DNA of 64,000 bases from Oscillospiraceae bacterium (GCA_024684395.1 JAIKWY010000044.1:99044-163043); one strand, 5' to 3'. Shown: positions 17,776 to 29,245, counted from the stretch's first letter. Notes: generated by a model not told the origin, from the sequence alone. A program made the numbers and translations.

Positions 17776-18558
17776 ATGAAACGTGATCTTACGGCTATTG
17801 CAGCCATCGCAGCCGCATGTGTGATGCTTGTCGGCTGCGGCAAGAAACCGGAACAGAACAGCACCGCACCGGCAGATACCGCACCCGCAGCGGAGTCGGT
17901 GATCGGCGAGAGCGGAGCAGACGCATCCGCTCAGGATAGTCAGGCAGAAGGCAGCGTATCCGGCGATACTGCCGATGGATCTGCTGCCGACCCGAATCAA
18001 AATAACGCACAGGATCCCCAGGCAGCGGACAGCACGCCTGGTGCAGAAAACAGCGAGGGCGACGCCCTTCCGAAGTCGGATCCTGCCGCCGCCGCAGGCG
18101 CCCTGCACGTCTCCATCGAGACGGTCAGCATCTCGCTTGAACAGCTCAAATCCCAGGACTACACCGTCCCCGTGCTCGTCACGCTCGACAAGAACCCGGG
18201 CATAACCTATTCAGAATGGGGACTGCATATCGACCCGAAGTGTACCTTCACGGCGGACAGCGAGGAGTGCAAGGTGCAGACCGTGCATGTGGAGAATGAC
18301 GAAGAGCACTTCCTCTGGACAGCCTGGGCATCGGGAGCCCTGTTAAAGGGTACCGGTTCGCTACTCGAGGTACAGCTCAAACTCCCGCTCGATGCCAAGG
18401 CAGGCGACACCTACACAATCACCTACGCAGATACCTCCCTTGCCAACAAGGGCGATGTCTGGGATTATACTGACATCAATACCCAAACGACAACATCTTA
18501 TGCTGATATGAACGGTGTCGTGACCTGGACAGACGGCGGCGTAAAGGTAACAGGCTAA
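17776..18558 (+). CDS. Lipoprotein with cohesin-like domain
   Basis: Lipobox CVMLVGCGKK, ~80-aa low-complexity Ala/Asp/Ser linker, then a ~140-aa domain with cohesin-like pattern (VPVLVTLDKNPGITYSEWGLHIDPKCTF... GTGSLLEVQLKLPLDAKAGDTYTITYAD... NGVVTWTDGGVKVTG). Confidence 0.55.
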   Translation: MKRDLTAIAAIAAACVMLVGCGKKPEQNSTAPADTAPAAESVIGESGADASAQDSQAEGSVSGDTADGSAADPNQNNAQDPQAADSTPGAENSEGDALPKSDPAAAAGALHVSIETVSISLEQLKSQDYTVPVLVTLDKNPGITYSEWGLHIDPKCTFTADSEECKVQTVHVENDEEHFLWTAWASGALLKGTGSLLEVQLKLPLDAKAGDTYTITYADTSLANKGDVWDYTDINTQTTTSYADMNGVVTWTDGGVKVTG

Positions 18559-18599
18559 GCTGTTTTTCTGCATGAGATCCATTCAGGAGGATATCAAAA

Positions 18600-19229
18600 A
18601 TGCAGAATCAGAAGTATTCCATCCGTTTAGAAACCAACGCAGACCACAGAGAAGTAGAAAACCTGATCCGTGAAGCATTCTGGAACGTCTACCGTCCGGG
18701 ATGCAGCGAGCACTATGTCATCCACGTCCTCCGGGACGATCCGGCATTCGTCAAGGAGCTGGACTTCGTCATGGAGCAGGACGGTAAGATCATCGGACAG
18801 AACCTGTTCATGAAGACCTATATCCAGGCAGATGACGGCAGACAGATCGACGTCCTGACGATGGGCCCGATCTGCATCACCCCCGAGCTGAAACGCCGGG
18901 GCTACGGCAAGATCATCCTGGACTACTCGCTCGAAAAGGCGGCAGCAATGGGATTCGGCGCAGTGCTGTTCGAGGGCAATATCGACTTCTACGGGAAAAG
19001 CGGCTTTGACTATGCCGGCAAGTTCGGCATCCGCTATCACGATCTCCCGGAGGATGCCGATGCGTCCTTCTTCCTCTGCAAGGAGCTGATCCCGGGCTAT
19101 CTGGATGACGTGACCGGCATCTACTACACCCCGCAGGGCTACTATGTCGATGACGCCGATGTAGAAGCCTTCGACAAGAACTTCCCGCCCAAGAAAAAGG
19201 AAAAGCTCCCCGGACAGATCTTCCAATAA
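18600..19229 (+). CDS. GNAT-family N-acetyltransferase
   Basis: LMGPICITPELKRRGYGKIILDYSLEKAAAMGFGAVLFEGNIDFYGKSGF. Confidence 0.88.
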   Translation: MQNQKYSIRLETNADHREVENLIREAFWNVYRPGCSEHYVIHVLRDDPAFVKELDFVMEQDGKIIGQNLFMKTYIQADDGRQIDVLTMGPICITPELKRRGYGKIILDYSLEKAAAMGFGAVLFEGNIDFYGKSGFDYAGKFGIRYHDLPEDADASFFLCKELIPGYLDDVTGIYYTPQGYYVDDADVEAFDKNFPPKKKEKLPGQIFQ

Positions 19230-19243
19230 GCGGGGAGCCCAAA

Positions 19244-19560
19244 GACGATTTTTTTGATCAAACTTTTTTTCTCCAAAAAAAGTTTGCAGGGGTCAAGGGG
19301 GCAGCGCCCCCTTGTCGCCGTCCGCAGACGGCGAAATCCCCTAAGCCCGAAGGCGCTCTGCAAGGGGTGAATTGAAAAAACAGTCCAGTGGACTGTTTTT
19401 TCAAGAGGGGACGCTCTGCAAGAGAGAGCGTCCCCTACCTCGCCTCTATGGATGCCTTTCCCCGCCGCTCAGCGGCGGCAAACAGTTTCCTGCACTGAGG
19501 GTGCGGCTGCAAGAGAGCCGTCCCCTACCTATCCCTCCGAGCAAGCCCTCTTGCCGCCTA
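19244..19560 (+). repeat. Composite palindromic intergenic element, copy R1a (family 1), all modules A-E
   Basis: A CAAACTTTTTTT-ctcc-AAAAAAAGTTTG (19259-19286); B CAAGGGGGC-agc-GCCCCCTTG (19294-19314); C TCGCCGTC-cgca-GACGGCGA (19315-19334); D AAAAAACAGTCC-agt-GGACTGTTTTTT (19375-19401); E AGGGGACGCTCT-7nt-AGAGCGTCCCCT (19406-19436); further GCCGCC/GGCGGC palindromes after. Confidence 0.9.
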
Positions 19561-19594
19561 AGGCGGAACAAACTAACCCACCCACATATAAAAC

Positions 19595-19623
19595 AAGACC
19601 TCTGCCCAAACAGCAGAGGTCTT
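19595..19623. terminator. Hairpin terminator
   Basis: AAGACCTCTGC-ccaaaca-GCAGAGGTCTT at the 3' end of the minus-strand gene 19636..21375. Confidence 0.7.
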
Positions 19624-19635
19624 ATCATTTACCCA

Positions 19636-21375
19636 TTAGAAGATATTCTCATTGAATACCCATACGATATAGCCGTCGATCACAAATTCCTGCGACACAT
19701 TGTTCACGATCGGATCGCCGGAATTGACCACCTGATCCCGCTCACCCTGCGACATCAGCAGGAAGTACTGCGACTGTCCGGGCTGGTTCTTGTACCAGCT
19801 GCGGCAGGTCTGGTAGTAATACGGACGATAGCCGCCGTCGTCGATCACGACCGCACGGCACTTGACATTGGAATCCGATGCCACCGTCAGACCGTTGGCA
19901 TTCCAGAATGTCGCATAGCCGTAGGTCAGATTCTTGGCTTCCAGCGCCTCCGCAAAGCGGTAGAGGTGATTGTCCTCAGTGTTGTGCGCCGGCATCTTCA
20001 TGATGTTCACCGCCGTGATCGTGCAGACGAGCATGATCGGGATCATCGCCAGTGTCATGACCCGCTGTAAGCTGACCTGTCCGGCTGCCCAGCGGATGAA
20101 TGCGATGGAGACCAGCGCCGACATGGCAACGATCGGAGAAAGCCGCCAGTTTGCGTTGGAGAGCTTGCCAAGGATATAGCCCAGCATGATGAGCATCACC
20201 ATCAGCCAGTGGGTGATGATGAGGATCCGGAGCTTGACATCTCCGATCTTGTGATAGCAGAACAGCGCCGCCAGCGGCAGGATCAGCAGCAGCACGCCCG
20301 TGATGACGAGCAGCAGCCCCTTCACACTGTCCACGCTCATGAGCTTGTCACCCTCCTGCATGGTAACGCCCAGCAGCGAGAGCCATGCCTTCGGGAAGGT
20401 CAGTGCATTGTCCGTCCACTTGTCCATGCCGGAATAATTGGAGTAAGCCCCCTCATAACCGGCAGTGATGTCCTTTGCCATTGCCTTGGTCAGCAGATAG
20501 CCGAGCACCATGCCCACGCCCATCACACCGAACACCAGCAGCGCCTGCTTGTTGCGGGCACAGAGCGGCTTGGAATCACGGTCGAGCCATCTCTCGATGA
20601 ACACGCCGCCCATCACAGGGAGCGCAAAGATCGTGATGGCAATGATCTGATCGGTACACGTCAGCAAAAACCAGACACCGATGAGCACCGTAAAGACGAT
20701 GAACCCCGTGCGGGTCTTCTTCTTCGCCGCCGCATCCGTCACAGTATCGAGCTTTGCCCGCAGATCCATCTGCGAGAACAGCAGCGCCAGCCCGACGAAA
20801 ATGAACTGCACGCCAAGGCTGTAGTAGATCGAATGTCCCCAGAAGATCTCCCGGAGCTTTTCACTGCCCGAGCAGATCATCAGCACGGTGAAGACCGCCG
20901 TTGCGATCCATCCCCAGCCCCATTCCATCTTCCTGAGCATCCAGATGAGTGCGCCCGTAAAGATGATAAAGAAGCAGAGCATACCGAGGACATGCGTTGT
21001 CATCGTCACGCCGAAGATCGGTATCAGCGCCGTCATGATCAGCGTCGTACCGAACGGCAGCAGACAGGCATAGTCAAAATCCGTGTTGAAGAGCGAGCCG
21101 CTCTCATTCGATGCGACCGCCCACATCAGCGTGTCTGTCGTATCCGAATGGAAATAGCCCCTCGACGGAAACAGCGTGTAGTACCCGACGATGAACACCG
21201 CCGCCAGCAGCAGCGCCGCCCAGCCCCATTCCTTGACAAAGCCAAGGCACATCTGGACAAAACCGGCTTCCTTTTCCGGAGCCGCCTTCGCAGGTGAGGG
21301 CTTTTTCGGGTCGATGACAGTCTCCTCCGACTCCTTCACGGATGCTTTGGACTTGGTTTCCGGCGTATTAGCCAT
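19636..21375 (-). CDS. Polytopic membrane protein (possible GT-C-type glycosyltransferase; function uncertain)
   Basis: About 10 hydrophobic segments; start at MANTPETK; overlaps the upstream oxidoreductase gene by 8 nt. Confidence 0.6.
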   Translation of the reverse strand: MANTPETKSKASVKESEETVIDPKKPSPAKAAPEKEAGFVQMCLGFVKEWGWAALLLAAVFIVGYYTLFPSRGYFHSDTTDTLMWAVASNESGSLFNTDFDYACLLPFGTTLIMTALIPIFGVTMTTHVLGMLCFFIIFTGALIWMLRKMEWGWGWIATAVFTVLMICSGSEKLREIFWGHSIYYSLGVQFIFVGLALLFSQMDLRAKLDTVTDAAAKKKTRTGFIVFTVLIGVWFLLTCTDQIIAITIFALPVMGGVFIERWLDRDSKPLCARNKQALLVFGVMGVGMVLGYLLTKAMAKDITAGYEGAYSNYSGMDKWTDNALTFPKAWLSLLGVTMQEGDKLMSVDSVKGLLLVITGVLLLILPLAALFCYHKIGDVKLRILIITHWLMVMLIMLGYILGKLSNANWRLSPIVAMSALVSIAFIRWAAGQVSLQRVMTLAMIPIMLVCTITAVNIMKMPAHNTEDNHLYRFAEALEAKNLTYGYATFWNANGLTVASDSNVKCRAVVIDDGGYRPYYYQTCRSWYKNQPGQSQYFLLMSQGERDQVVNSGDPIVNNVSQEFVIDGYIVWVFNENIF

Positions 21376-22942
21376 TGGAGGATTCCTCCTTGGCAGTCTC
21401 GTGATACTCCTTCTCGGTGTTGACGTTCCAAACATTGGTCTTGTCCGTCACGCCCGCAAGGATATTCTTGACAGCCTCAAAGGATGTCGCCATAGAGTGA
21501 TCCATGTTGTTATAGCGGTGCTGACCGTTTCTGCCGACGCACCACAGATTGCCGAACTTGCTCAGATACTCGACCACCTTGTCGATCTCGCTGTAGGTGT
21601 CGAAGTAAGCCGGATACGCCTTCTTGACCTTCTCACGATGCGCCGCATAGATGGTCGCCGTCGGAGCGATGATGCCCATTCTCACGAGCTCACCGGTACC
21701 GAACATGATGCAGTCACGGTCGGAGAGGTTCCAGAACTTGTCGCCTTCCTTGCAGAAGTACTCCAGACCTACCCATACCTTAGTCTCCGGCTCGGATACC
21801 ATGTAGGGCGACCAGTTGTTGAATACCTGGATACGGCCCATCTTCACGCCGGTATCCTGTACATAGATCCAGCAGTCCGGCACGATGTTGCCGAGTGTGC
21901 GGATGTCGGTCTCGTTCTTGAGCTGGAGCTTGTCGAGCAGCAGACCGATGGTCACAAAGTCACGGTACGGCAGCCCGGATGCAATGCGCAGCTCCTCCTC
22001 CGGTACATCGTTCATTGCCTCCACCAGATCCTTGACCGGCATGGAGGAGAAGAAGATGTCGCCCTCAACAGTGGTCTCAACGCCGTTCTGGTCGATCACG
22101 ATGCTCTCCACGGTGTCCTCGCCGTTGGTGTTGACACGAACGACCTTGGCATTCATCACGATCTCGCCGCCCATCTTGCGGATCTCGTCAGCAGTGGTCT
22201 CCCAGAGCTGACCCGGACCGTACTTCGGATAGTAGAACTCCTCGATGAGGGAGGTCTCCACCTTGTCGCCCTTGATGCCCGTCACCTTGCCGAACATATC
22301 CTTCAGGATGGCAACGACACTCAGACCTTTGACACGCTGAGCGCCCCAGTCTGCGGAGATTTCACGGGGATGACGGCCCCAGAGCTTCTCGGTATAGCCC
22401 TCAAAGAACATGGAGTACAGGGTGCGACCGAAACGGTTGATATAGAAGTTTTCGAGGGAATCCTCCGGCAGCTTGGAGACTGTGGAGCTGACATAGCTGA
22501 CACCAACATCCACCGTCGTAGCAAAGCCCATATTCTTGAGGGTATTCCACTTGAGCGATACCGGATAATCAAAGAATTTCTTCTTGTAGTAGATACGGGA
22601 CACACGGTTTCTCACGAGCATGACACGATCGGTGGTCTCCGGATCGGGACCCTCTTCTGCAAGGGTCTTCTCTCTGCCGAGCACGATGTCATCGAAGGAC
22701 GGCTTGCCCTGGAGCGGCATCATATCCATCCACCACTTCATGACCTCCTTATCCTTGGAGAAGAAGCGGTGACCGCCGATGTCCATGCGGTTACCCTTGT
22801 ACTTGACAGTACGGGAGATACCGCCGATGGCGTTCGATTCCTCATAGATCGTAACGCTGTATTCCTCCGGAGCTTTTTTCAGCAGCTCAAATCCGGCAGT
22901 CAGACCGGCAGGGCCTGCGCCGATGATCACAACTTTTTTCAT
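21368..22942 (-). CDS. NAD(P)/FAD-dependent oxidoreductase (amine oxidase / UDP-galactopyranose mutase-like)
   Basis: [19 protein letters not shown] dinucleotide-binding motif, [31 protein letters not shown]. Confidence 0.85.
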   Translation of the reverse strand: MKKVVIIGAGPAGLTAGFELLKKAPEEYSVTIYEESNAIGGISRTVKYKGNRMDIGGHRFFSKDKEVMKWWMDMMPLQGKPSFDDIVLGREKTLAEEGPDPETTDRVMLVRNRVSRIYYKKKFFDYPVSLKWNTLKNMGFATTVDVGVSYVSSTVSKLPEDSLENFYINRFGRTLYSMFFEGYTEKLWGRHPREISADWGAQRVKGLSVVAILKDMFGKVTGIKGDKVETSLIEEFYYPKYGPGQLWETTADEIRKMGGEIVMNAKVVRVNTNGEDTVESIVIDQNGVETTVEGDIFFSSMPVKDLVEAMNDVPEEELRIASGLPYRDFVTIGLLLDKLQLKNETDIRTLGNIVPDCWIYVQDTGVKMGRIQVFNNWSPYMVSEPETKVWVGLEYFCKEGDKFWNLSDRDCIMFGTGELVRMGIIAPTATIYAAHREKVKKAYPAYFDTYSEIDKVVEYLSKFGNLWCVGRNGQHRYNNMDHSMATSFEAVKNILAGVTDKTNVWNVNTEKEYHETAKEESSNG

Positions 22943-23010
22943 ATCAAATTCCCTCTTTTCTGGAAAATAGCATTTCCGGTACCCCTGACCGGATATAGCA
23001 ATACAGTATT

Positions 23011-23039
23011 ATTATACCCTATTTTGCAGATTATGTCAA
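23011..23039 (-). promoter_or_regulatory. Consensus SigA promoter for oxidoreductase/membrane protein pair
   Basis: Minus strand TTGACA-N17-TATAAT, exact consensus. Confidence 0.8.
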
Positions 23040-23097
23040 GTAAAAACAGGAAGTTTCACGGTAATCTATTATGCAAGCTCAGCATATAGAAAAAGCA

Positions 23098-23185
23098 TCC
23101 TTTTTCCCCCACCCCCAACCCCCTCCCCAAGGAGGGGAGTATATTCGCAGGGGCTGCGCCCCTGCACCCGCTTTTTGGTGTAACA
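23098..23185. repeat. GC-rich intergenic palindromic element (family 2)
   Basis: ccccctccccaaggaggggag and GCAGGGGC-tgc-GCCCCTGC followed by acccgctttttgg, as at 44456 and 46710. Confidence 0.6.
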
Positions 23186-23253
23186 CAAAAATCAAATGAA
23201 AGAAAAAACAGGTGCAGCAGCGGTATTCCGCCCTGCACCCCTTTTTAAACTAA

Positions 23254-23958
23254 TTACTCCTGCTCCAAAAACCCCTTGACTTCATCGACCCACTTCTCCG
23301 CCTCAAAGCTGGCAAGCTGCGCATGGGCATAGCCTTTGAAGCAGCGGATCTCCGTCTGCGGATTGACGGCTTTCATTTTGACAGCAGCCTTCTTCGAGAC
23401 AGACTCATTGCCCTTTGTCCCGTGCAGAAACAGGATCCTGCAAGGAAGCTGCCGGAAGTCATACCCGCTGAAAATGCTGTCCAGCATATTGGAGATGGAT
23501 CCCTCCTCCATATGATCCGCCACTTTGAGGAAATCCGGTATCAGCGCCTCCGGCAGAAAATCCCTTTTGGCATTTTCCAGCGTTTTGGGATCACGCTGTT
23601 TCGACTTCCGGATGATCGTGCCATAGCTTTTCTTCATGATGCCGATCATCAGCTTCGGCATCGGCAGCAGCGGCGCAAGACTTGCAGCGATCCTTCCGCC
23701 CATCGACAAGCCGCAGATGGCATAGACGCTGCCGCCGCAATTTTCCAGCAGAAACTGCCGGATCTGCGCCGCTTCGTCCTCGACCGCTACAAACCGGCTC
23801 ACCTCGTCCTCCGTGTGGGCATCGAGCTCCGGCACGATCACATAGTAGTCCCCCGAAAAGGCATCAATAGCCGTCTGCCACATCTGCCACGGATCCAGCA
23901 TCCCGTGGATCAGAACGATAGCCCGCTCCGTATTGCTGCCAAATGTATGGAATTTCAT
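23254..23958 (-). CDS. Alpha/beta hydrolase
   Basis: IVLIHGMLDPWQMW, nucleophile elbow GLSMGG, FLHGTKGNE, GYAHAQL. Confidence 0.8.
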   Translation of the reverse strand: MKFHTFGSNTERAIVLIHGMLDPWQMWQTAIDAFSGDYYVIVPELDAHTEDEVSRFVAVEDEAAQIRQFLLENCGGSVYAICGLSMGGRIAASLAPLLPMPKLMIGIMKKSYGTIIRKSKQRDPKTLENAKRDFLPEALIPDFLKVADHMEEGSISNMLDSIFSGYDFRQLPCRILFLHGTKGNESVSKKAAVKMKAVNPQTEIRCFKGYAHAQLASFEAEKWVDEVKGFLEQE

Positions 23959-23978
23959 AAGTGCCCCCTGTAGTTTTT

Positions 23979-24401
23979 CTATTCTGATATCCGAAAACTC
24001 TCCGTCCTCAGATCGCAGTAATACCGCCCGCTGACCGCCGTGAACCGCAGCACGCAGTAATCCGGATCCGTCACGCCGGCTTTGTAGAACATCGTGTCGC
24101 CCCTGCGCCAGATCATATCCTTCGACGCCTGATCGGTCAGCACCTCCATCGTGCCCTTCAGCATCACGCCCGTATAGCGGAAAAGCCCCTTGTGGTAGAA
24201 ATAGATACAGGCGTGCGGATCCCGCCGGAACTGCCCGACCCGCATGGAGGAGGTATTGGTGGAGAAGTAGAATACCCGCAGTCCCTCGGTCTTTCTCGGT
24301 TTTAGCATCGCCTTGACATTCGGGAACCCCTCTTCATCCACTGAGCAGATAAAAGCGACATTTTGCCTTCTGATAAATCTCGCCAATGTATCCAGATCCA
24401 T
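23979..24401 (-). CDS. Pyridoxamine 5'-phosphate oxidase family protein
   Basis: FICSVDEEGFPNVKAMLKPRKTEGLRVFYFSTNTSSMRVGQFRRDPHACIYFY. Start placed at MDLDTLAR. Confidence 0.8.
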   Translation of the reverse strand: MDLDTLARFIRRQNVAFICSVDEEGFPNVKAMLKPRKTEGLRVFYFSTNTSSMRVGQFRRDPHACIYFYHKGLFRYTGVMLKGTMEVLTDQASKDMIWRRGDTMFYKAGVTDPDYCVLRFTAVSGRYYCDLRTESFRISE

Positions 24402-24408
24402 GACAGCC

Positions 24409-25740
24409 CTACTCCCCACAAACCGGCGCCGCATACCCGATCAGCGCCTCCTTGGTATTCGGCAGCTCCTCATCAATGACCAGATCGAGCAGCACATCGA
24501 GCATTTTCCCGATCTCACGCCCCTCATACCCGAGCAGCTTCAGGTCATTGCCGCTGATGGCAAGCTCCTTGACAGTGCAGCAGAGCTTCTTTTCGAGACA
24601 CTCCGCAAACAGCGCCTCCGCATAGTCGATGCGCTGCCGGGACTGCGAGGTCATGATCTTCTTCGAGATCCGGTCAGCATCGAGCACCGCTAAATACTGC
24701 CGGAACACCTCCTCGCCCATCGTCCCCAGCAAACGCCGCACCTGTGGCATCGTCTTCGGGGTCATCCGGTGCCAGTAGATGAGCTGCACCACCGTCTCCC
24801 GCATCTTGTTGTCACAGCGCAGCCGCTGCAAGATGACATCCGCCTTCTTTGCACCAAGCGCCGCATGTCCCTTGAAATGCCCGCCCTTGTAGTCTATCGT
24901 GAAGCAATCCGGCTTTGCAATGTCATGCAGCAGCATGGCAATGCGCACCGTCAGATCCGGCGCCGCATTCCCGACTGTCCGGGCAATGTGCTCCCACACC
25001 GTGAAGTCATGCCATTTACTGCACTGGTCAAACCCGATGCAGGGCGTGATCTCCGGGATGCGCACCGCCAGGATCTCCGGGAATATCTCCAGTACCTCGG
25101 TGATATGCTCCCCCATCACCATCCCGCAGAGCTCCGTGAAAATGCGCTCCACCGAGATCTTTTCCAGCCCGGGCGCACCCTCCCGCATCGCCTGCTCCGT
25201 CTCCGGCTCCGGCACGAGCCCGAACCGGGCATAGAACCGCATTCCCCGCAGGATCCGCAGCGCATCCTCCCGGAATCTGTCCGCCGGCACGCCGACCGCC
25301 CGCAGGATGCCGTTTTCCAGATCCTCCGCCCCGTGGTAAGGATCCAGCAGCCCCGTCCGTGGATCATAGGCAATGGCATTGCAGGTAAAATCCCGCCGTG
25401 ACAGGTCATCTTCGACATGCCTGGAGAATGCCACTGTGTCCGGATGCCGTGCATCGGAATAGGAACCCTCCGTCCGGAAGGTCGTGATCTCGGCAGTTCC
25501 GCCGTTCTGCTTCACGCAGACCGTCCCGAATGCCTTCCCGTAATAGGTACAGCACTTCTCGCCGAACACCGCAATGATCTCGTCCGGCGTGGCATCCGTC
25601 GTGATGTCGTAGTCATGCGGCTCCAAGCCGATGAGCGCATCCCGCACACAGCCGCCCACTAAGTAAGCCGCATAGCCATGTTCATGCAGCCGCTCTGTCA
25701 TACCGGCAATGGCTGCCGGGAGCTGCATCCGAAATTCCAT
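24409..25740 (-). CDS. cca: CCA tRNA nucleotidyltransferase
   Basis: AYLVGGCVRDALIGLEPHDYDITTDATPDEI, RRDFTCNAIAYDPRTGLLDPYHGAEDLENGILRAVG, HD region LLHDIAKP. The longer ORF start is antisense to the neighbouring gene. Confidence 0.93.
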   Translation of the reverse strand: MEFRMQLPAAIAGMTERLHEHGYAAYLVGGCVRDALIGLEPHDYDITTDATPDEIIAVFGEKCCTYYGKAFGTVCVKQNGGTAEITTFRTEGSYSDARHPDTVAFSRHVEDDLSRRDFTCNAIAYDPRTGLLDPYHGAEDLENGILRAVGVPADRFREDALRILRGMRFYARFGLVPEPETEQAMREGAPGLEKISVERIFTELCGMVMGEHITEVLEIFPEILAVRIPEITPCIGFDQCSKWHDFTVWEHIARTVGNAAPDLTVRIAMLLHDIAKPDCFTIDYKGGHFKGHAALGAKKADVILQRLRCDNKMRETVVQLIYWHRMTPKTMPQVRRLLGTMGEEVFRQYLAVLDADRISKKIMTSQSRQRIDYAEALFAECLEKKLCCTVKELAISGNDLKLLGYEGREIGKMLDVLLDLVIDEELPNTKEALIGYAAPVCGE

Positions 25741-25745
25741 AGTTT

Positions 25746-26531
25746 TCACCTCTTTTCCGGCATCAGATCCACACAAACGATCTCCGCCGGATTGTTGAAC
25801 CGGAGCTTCCCTATGCCGGACGTCAGCTCCATGCGTGCGCCCGTCTCCGCATCGGTATACATCCCCTTTGTAAAATGCGGAAAAAAAAGCCGCTCCGGCG
25901 ACAAAATGCCCTGCTCCCGAATGCGCACGATCCCCCCGTGGATATGCCCCGAAAGGATCACATCTGCGCCCCATTTGCCATATGCCGAAAGCCCGAGCGG
26001 CGAATGCGCCAGCAGCACATGTGGATGTCCCTCACAGCCGCCGAGAGTGTTTTCCACCATATCCTGTGTAATGGTGGAAAGATCCGTGTACCCGCCCCTG
26101 ATATTCCGGAACACATGCCCCGGCAGCGTCAGCCCCGTGAGATACAGCTCCCCGAGCCGGACGCTCCGGTTGTGGAGGATGACCGCACCGCTCTCCTGCA
26201 TCGCCCTGACAAATTCCCTGCGCTGCTGCACCGGCAGATCCGTTTCATGGTTCCCGAGCGACAGGATCACCGGAGCGATCTTCCGCAGCTCACGTACCAG
26301 CTGCATGGCATCCGGCAGCGTATGTTCGTTCCATTTCCGGGAGACCAGATCCCCCGTGATGCAGACAGCGCTGACATTCCACATCGTTCTGCACCTTCTG
26401 AGGATCCTGCTGATGCACATCTGGTTCTGCGCATGGGACGTAAAGCGGCTGAAATGGATATCCGACAGATGGATCAGCCGGTATCCCTTCCGGATGCCGG
26501 ACATCTGCACCGTATCATGACGTACCTGCAT
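25746..26531 (-). CDS. Metallophosphoesterase
   Basis: RLIHLSDIHFSRF, ITGDLVSRK, LSLGNHETD, LLAHSPLGL, ILSGHIHGG. Confidence 0.9.
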   Translation of the reverse strand: MQVRHDTVQMSGIRKGYRLIHLSDIHFSRFTSHAQNQMCISRILRRCRTMWNVSAVCITGDLVSRKWNEHTLPDAMQLVRELRKIAPVILSLGNHETDLPVQQRREFVRAMQESGAVILHNRSVRLGELYLTGLTLPGHVFRNIRGGYTDLSTITQDMVENTLGGCEGHPHVLLAHSPLGLSAYGKWGADVILSGHIHGGIVRIREQGILSPERLFFPHFTKGMYTDAETGARMELTSGIGKLRFNNPAEIVCVDLMPEKR

Positions 26532-26549
26532 AGCTGCTCCTTTCTACAC

Positions 26550-26579
26550 AAAAGAGGGAGGCAGGAACCTCCCTCTTTT
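26550..26579 (-). terminator. Intrinsic terminator of gyrA
   Basis: AAAAGAGGGAGG-caggaa-CCTCCCTCTTTT, 12-bp perfect arms just 3' of gyrA. Confidence 0.85.
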
Positions 26580-26588
26580 CAAAAATGC

Positions 26589-29240
26589 TTACTCCTCGTC
26601 GTCGTCCGGCTCTACCTCCGGCATGATCTCATCCGGCTCCTCATTCTGAGCAGCGGCTTCATCATCCGAGATCTGCTCGACCTCAGCCGTTTCGGCAGTG
26701 CTGTCATGCTCTGCTCTGGTAAATGCAACGACCTCGTTCCCCTCGGAGACCTTCATCACACGAACACCCTTTGCCGTTCTGCCCATGACACGGATGTCGC
26801 TCGCTAAAATGCGGATGATGATGCCCTCGGTGGAGATCAGGATGATATCATCCTCCTCGTCCACGACCTTGATGCCGCAGACGGTACCTCTTGTATCGTC
26901 GGTCTTATAATTCCGCAGACCATAGCCGCCTCTGCCCTGGATGCGATATTCCTCCAGACCGCAGCGCTTGCCGTAGCCCTTGGTCGTGACGGTCAGCACC
27001 GTCGCATTGCTGCGGACTCTTGCCATCGAGATGACCTCGTCCCCTTCACGCAGCCGGATGGCACGCACACCGCCGGCATTTCTGGACTGCGGCCGGATGC
27101 AGGTCTCCTCCATCCGGAGCGTCATGCCGAGCTTTGTGGCTACAATGAGCTGTGCCTCGCCGTCCGTCATGCGCACGCCGGCGATCTCGTCGCCCTCATT
27201 CAGGTTGATGGCAATGATGCCACGCTTGTTGATATTCCGGTAAGCCGTCAGCGGGGTACGCTTGATCTTGCCCTGCTTCGTGACCATGACCACATAGTCA
27301 TCCGTATCGAAGGTACGGCATTTGAGCATCGCAGAGATCTGCTCGCCCTCCTGGAGATTCAGCAGGTTGGCAAAGTGAAACCCTCTCGAAGCCTTCGAGC
27401 CGTCCGGGATCTCATAACACTTGAGCTTGTACATGTAGCCCTTGTTGGTGATGAACAGGATATTGTCATGCGTCGAGCAGATGAACATCTCGGAGACAAA
27501 ATCCTCCTCACGCTGTTTCATGCCCTGTACGCCCCTGCCGCCTCTGCGCTGGGTCTTGTACTCATCGAGCGCAATGCGCTTCACATAGCCCTTGTCGGTA
27601 TAGGTGACAACGCAGTCCTCGACCTCGATCAGCTCTTCAATGTCGAGCTCACCGGAGATCGCCGTGATCTCCGTGCGGCGCTTGTCTGCGAACTTTCTGC
27701 GGATCTCCCCGAGTTCCTTGGAGATGACCTCATAGACCTTCTGCTTGTCCGAGAGGATGTTCTCAAACTCGGTGATCTTCTCACAGAGCCCATACAGCTC
27801 GTCCATGATCTTCTGACGCTCCAGACCTGTCAGAGCACCGAGACGCATCTGCACGATCGCCTCCGCCTGCTCCTCGGAAAGTCCGATGGTATGCGGCAGA
27901 TTCAGCTTCGACATGTCATACTGCGCCCGTTCGAGCAGCGCATTCATATCAATGTCCTTGAAGCGCTCCATCAGGCGTTCCTTGCCCTCCGGAATGCTCG
28001 AAGAAGAACGTAAGATAGCGATAACTTCGTCGATATAATCCGCCGCCAGCATGAAGCCCTGCAGCAGATGCGCACGGCTCAGCGCCTTGTTCAGGTCATA
28101 CTTCGTGCGCCGTGTGATGACATCGACCTGAAATTCGAGATAGTGTTCGAGTACCTGTTTCAGCGTCAGCACCTTGGGCGTGCCGTCCGCTAAAACGAGC
28201 ATATTCACGCTGCATGTATCCTGCAGCTGCGTGTAGCTGAACAGCTTGTTGAGCACAATATCCGGGATGGCATCCTTGCGCAGTCCGATGACGATGCGCA
28301 TACCGTCTCTGCCGGATTCATCCCGCACGAAGGTCGCACCCTCGATGCGCTTTTCGTTGATGAGCTCGGCAATATGCTTGACAAGACGGGTCTTGTTCAC
28401 CATGTACGGGATCTCGTGTACAATGATGTGCTGCTTGCCCTTGATCTCCTCAAAGGAGGTCTTTGCCCGGACAAGGATCTTGCCACGACCCGTGCCGTAA
28501 GCAGCCCGGATGCCCGATTTGCCCATGATGATGCCGCCCGTCGGAAAGTCCGGACCCTGGATGCATTCCATCAGATCGTCAAGCGTGCAGTCCGGGTCCT
28601 TGATGAGCAGATCCAGACCGTCGATGACCTCGCCCAGGTTATGCGTCGGGATATTGGTCGCCATGCCGACAGCGATGCCGACAGAGCCGTTGACCAGCAG
28701 GTTCGGATAGCGGGAGGGGAGCACCACAGGTTCTTTCAGACGATCGTCATAGTTGCTGCCCCAGTCCACTGTGTCCTTGTTGATGTCGGAGACCATTTCG
28801 AGCGAGAGCTTCGCCATCTTTGCCTCGGTATAACGGTAAGCAGCAGGCGGGTCGCCGTCGATGGAACCGAAGTTTCCGTGACCGTCCACAAGCGGATACC
28901 GGAGAGAAAAGTCCTGTGCCAGACGCACCAGCGCATCATACACAGAAGCGTCACCGTGCGGATGATAGCGACCCAGCACGGCACCGACGGTATCAGCGCA
29001 CTTACGATAGGGCTGATCCGGCGTCAGACCGTTCTCATGCATGGTGTAGATGATACGGCGGTGTACCGGTTTCAGACCGTCACGCACATCCGGCAGCGCA
29101 CGGGAGATGATGACCGACATGGCATAGGCAAGAAAGGAGTCATGCATCTCATCCGCCACATCGACCGGAATGACCTTCGGCTGCGGCTTTTCCGCTGTAT
29201 CCTGGGTCTCGTTGTTGATTTCGTTACTCAATGTTTTCAC
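26589..29240 (-). CDS. gyrA: DNA gyrase subunit A
   Basis: [73 protein letters not shown], GyrA box [11 protein letters not shown]. Confidence 0.98.
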   Translation of the reverse strand: MKTLSNEINNETQDTAEKPQPKVIPVDVADEMHDSFLAYAMSVIISRALPDVRDGLKPVHRRIIYTMHENGLTPDQPYRKCADTVGAVLGRYHPHGDASVYDALVRLAQDFSLRYPLVDGHGNFGSIDGDPPAAYRYTEAKMAKLSLEMVSDINKDTVDWGSNYDDRLKEPVVLPSRYPNLLVNGSVGIAVGMATNIPTHNLGEVIDGLDLLIKDPDCTLDDLMECIQGPDFPTGGIIMGKSGIRAAYGTGRGKILVRAKTSFEEIKGKQHIIVHEIPYMVNKTRLVKHIAELINEKRIEGATFVRDESGRDGMRIVIGLRKDAIPDIVLNKLFSYTQLQDTCSVNMLVLADGTPKVLTLKQVLEHYLEFQVDVITRRTKYDLNKALSRAHLLQGFMLAADYIDEVIAILRSSSSIPEGKERLMERFKDIDMNALLERAQYDMSKLNLPHTIGLSEEQAEAIVQMRLGALTGLERQKIMDELYGLCEKITEFENILSDKQKVYEVISKELGEIRRKFADKRRTEITAISGELDIEELIEVEDCVVTYTDKGYVKRIALDEYKTQRRGGRGVQGMKQREEDFVSEMFICSTHDNILFITNKGYMYKLKCYEIPDGSKASRGFHFANLLNLQEGEQISAMLKCRTFDTDDYVVMVTKQGKIKRTPLTAYRNINKRGIIAINLNEGDEIAGVRMTDGEAQLIVATKLGMTLRMEETCIRPQSRNAGGVRAIRLREGDEVISMARVRSNATVLTVTTKGYGKRCGLEEYRIQGRGGYGLRNYKTDDTRGTVCGIKVVDEEDDIILISTEGIIIRILASDIRVMGRTAKGVRVMKVSEGNEVVAFTRAEHDSTAETAEVEQISDDEAAAQNEEPDEIMPEVEPDDDEE

Positions 29241-29245
29241 CCCAT

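Noticed and set aside
24409-25974. Extended start of the cca ORF (MGRRCDPFGAYPRGD...)
   Set aside because: The N-terminal 78 residues overlap the metallophosphoesterase gene in another frame; MEFRMQLPAA at 25740 is the sensible start.
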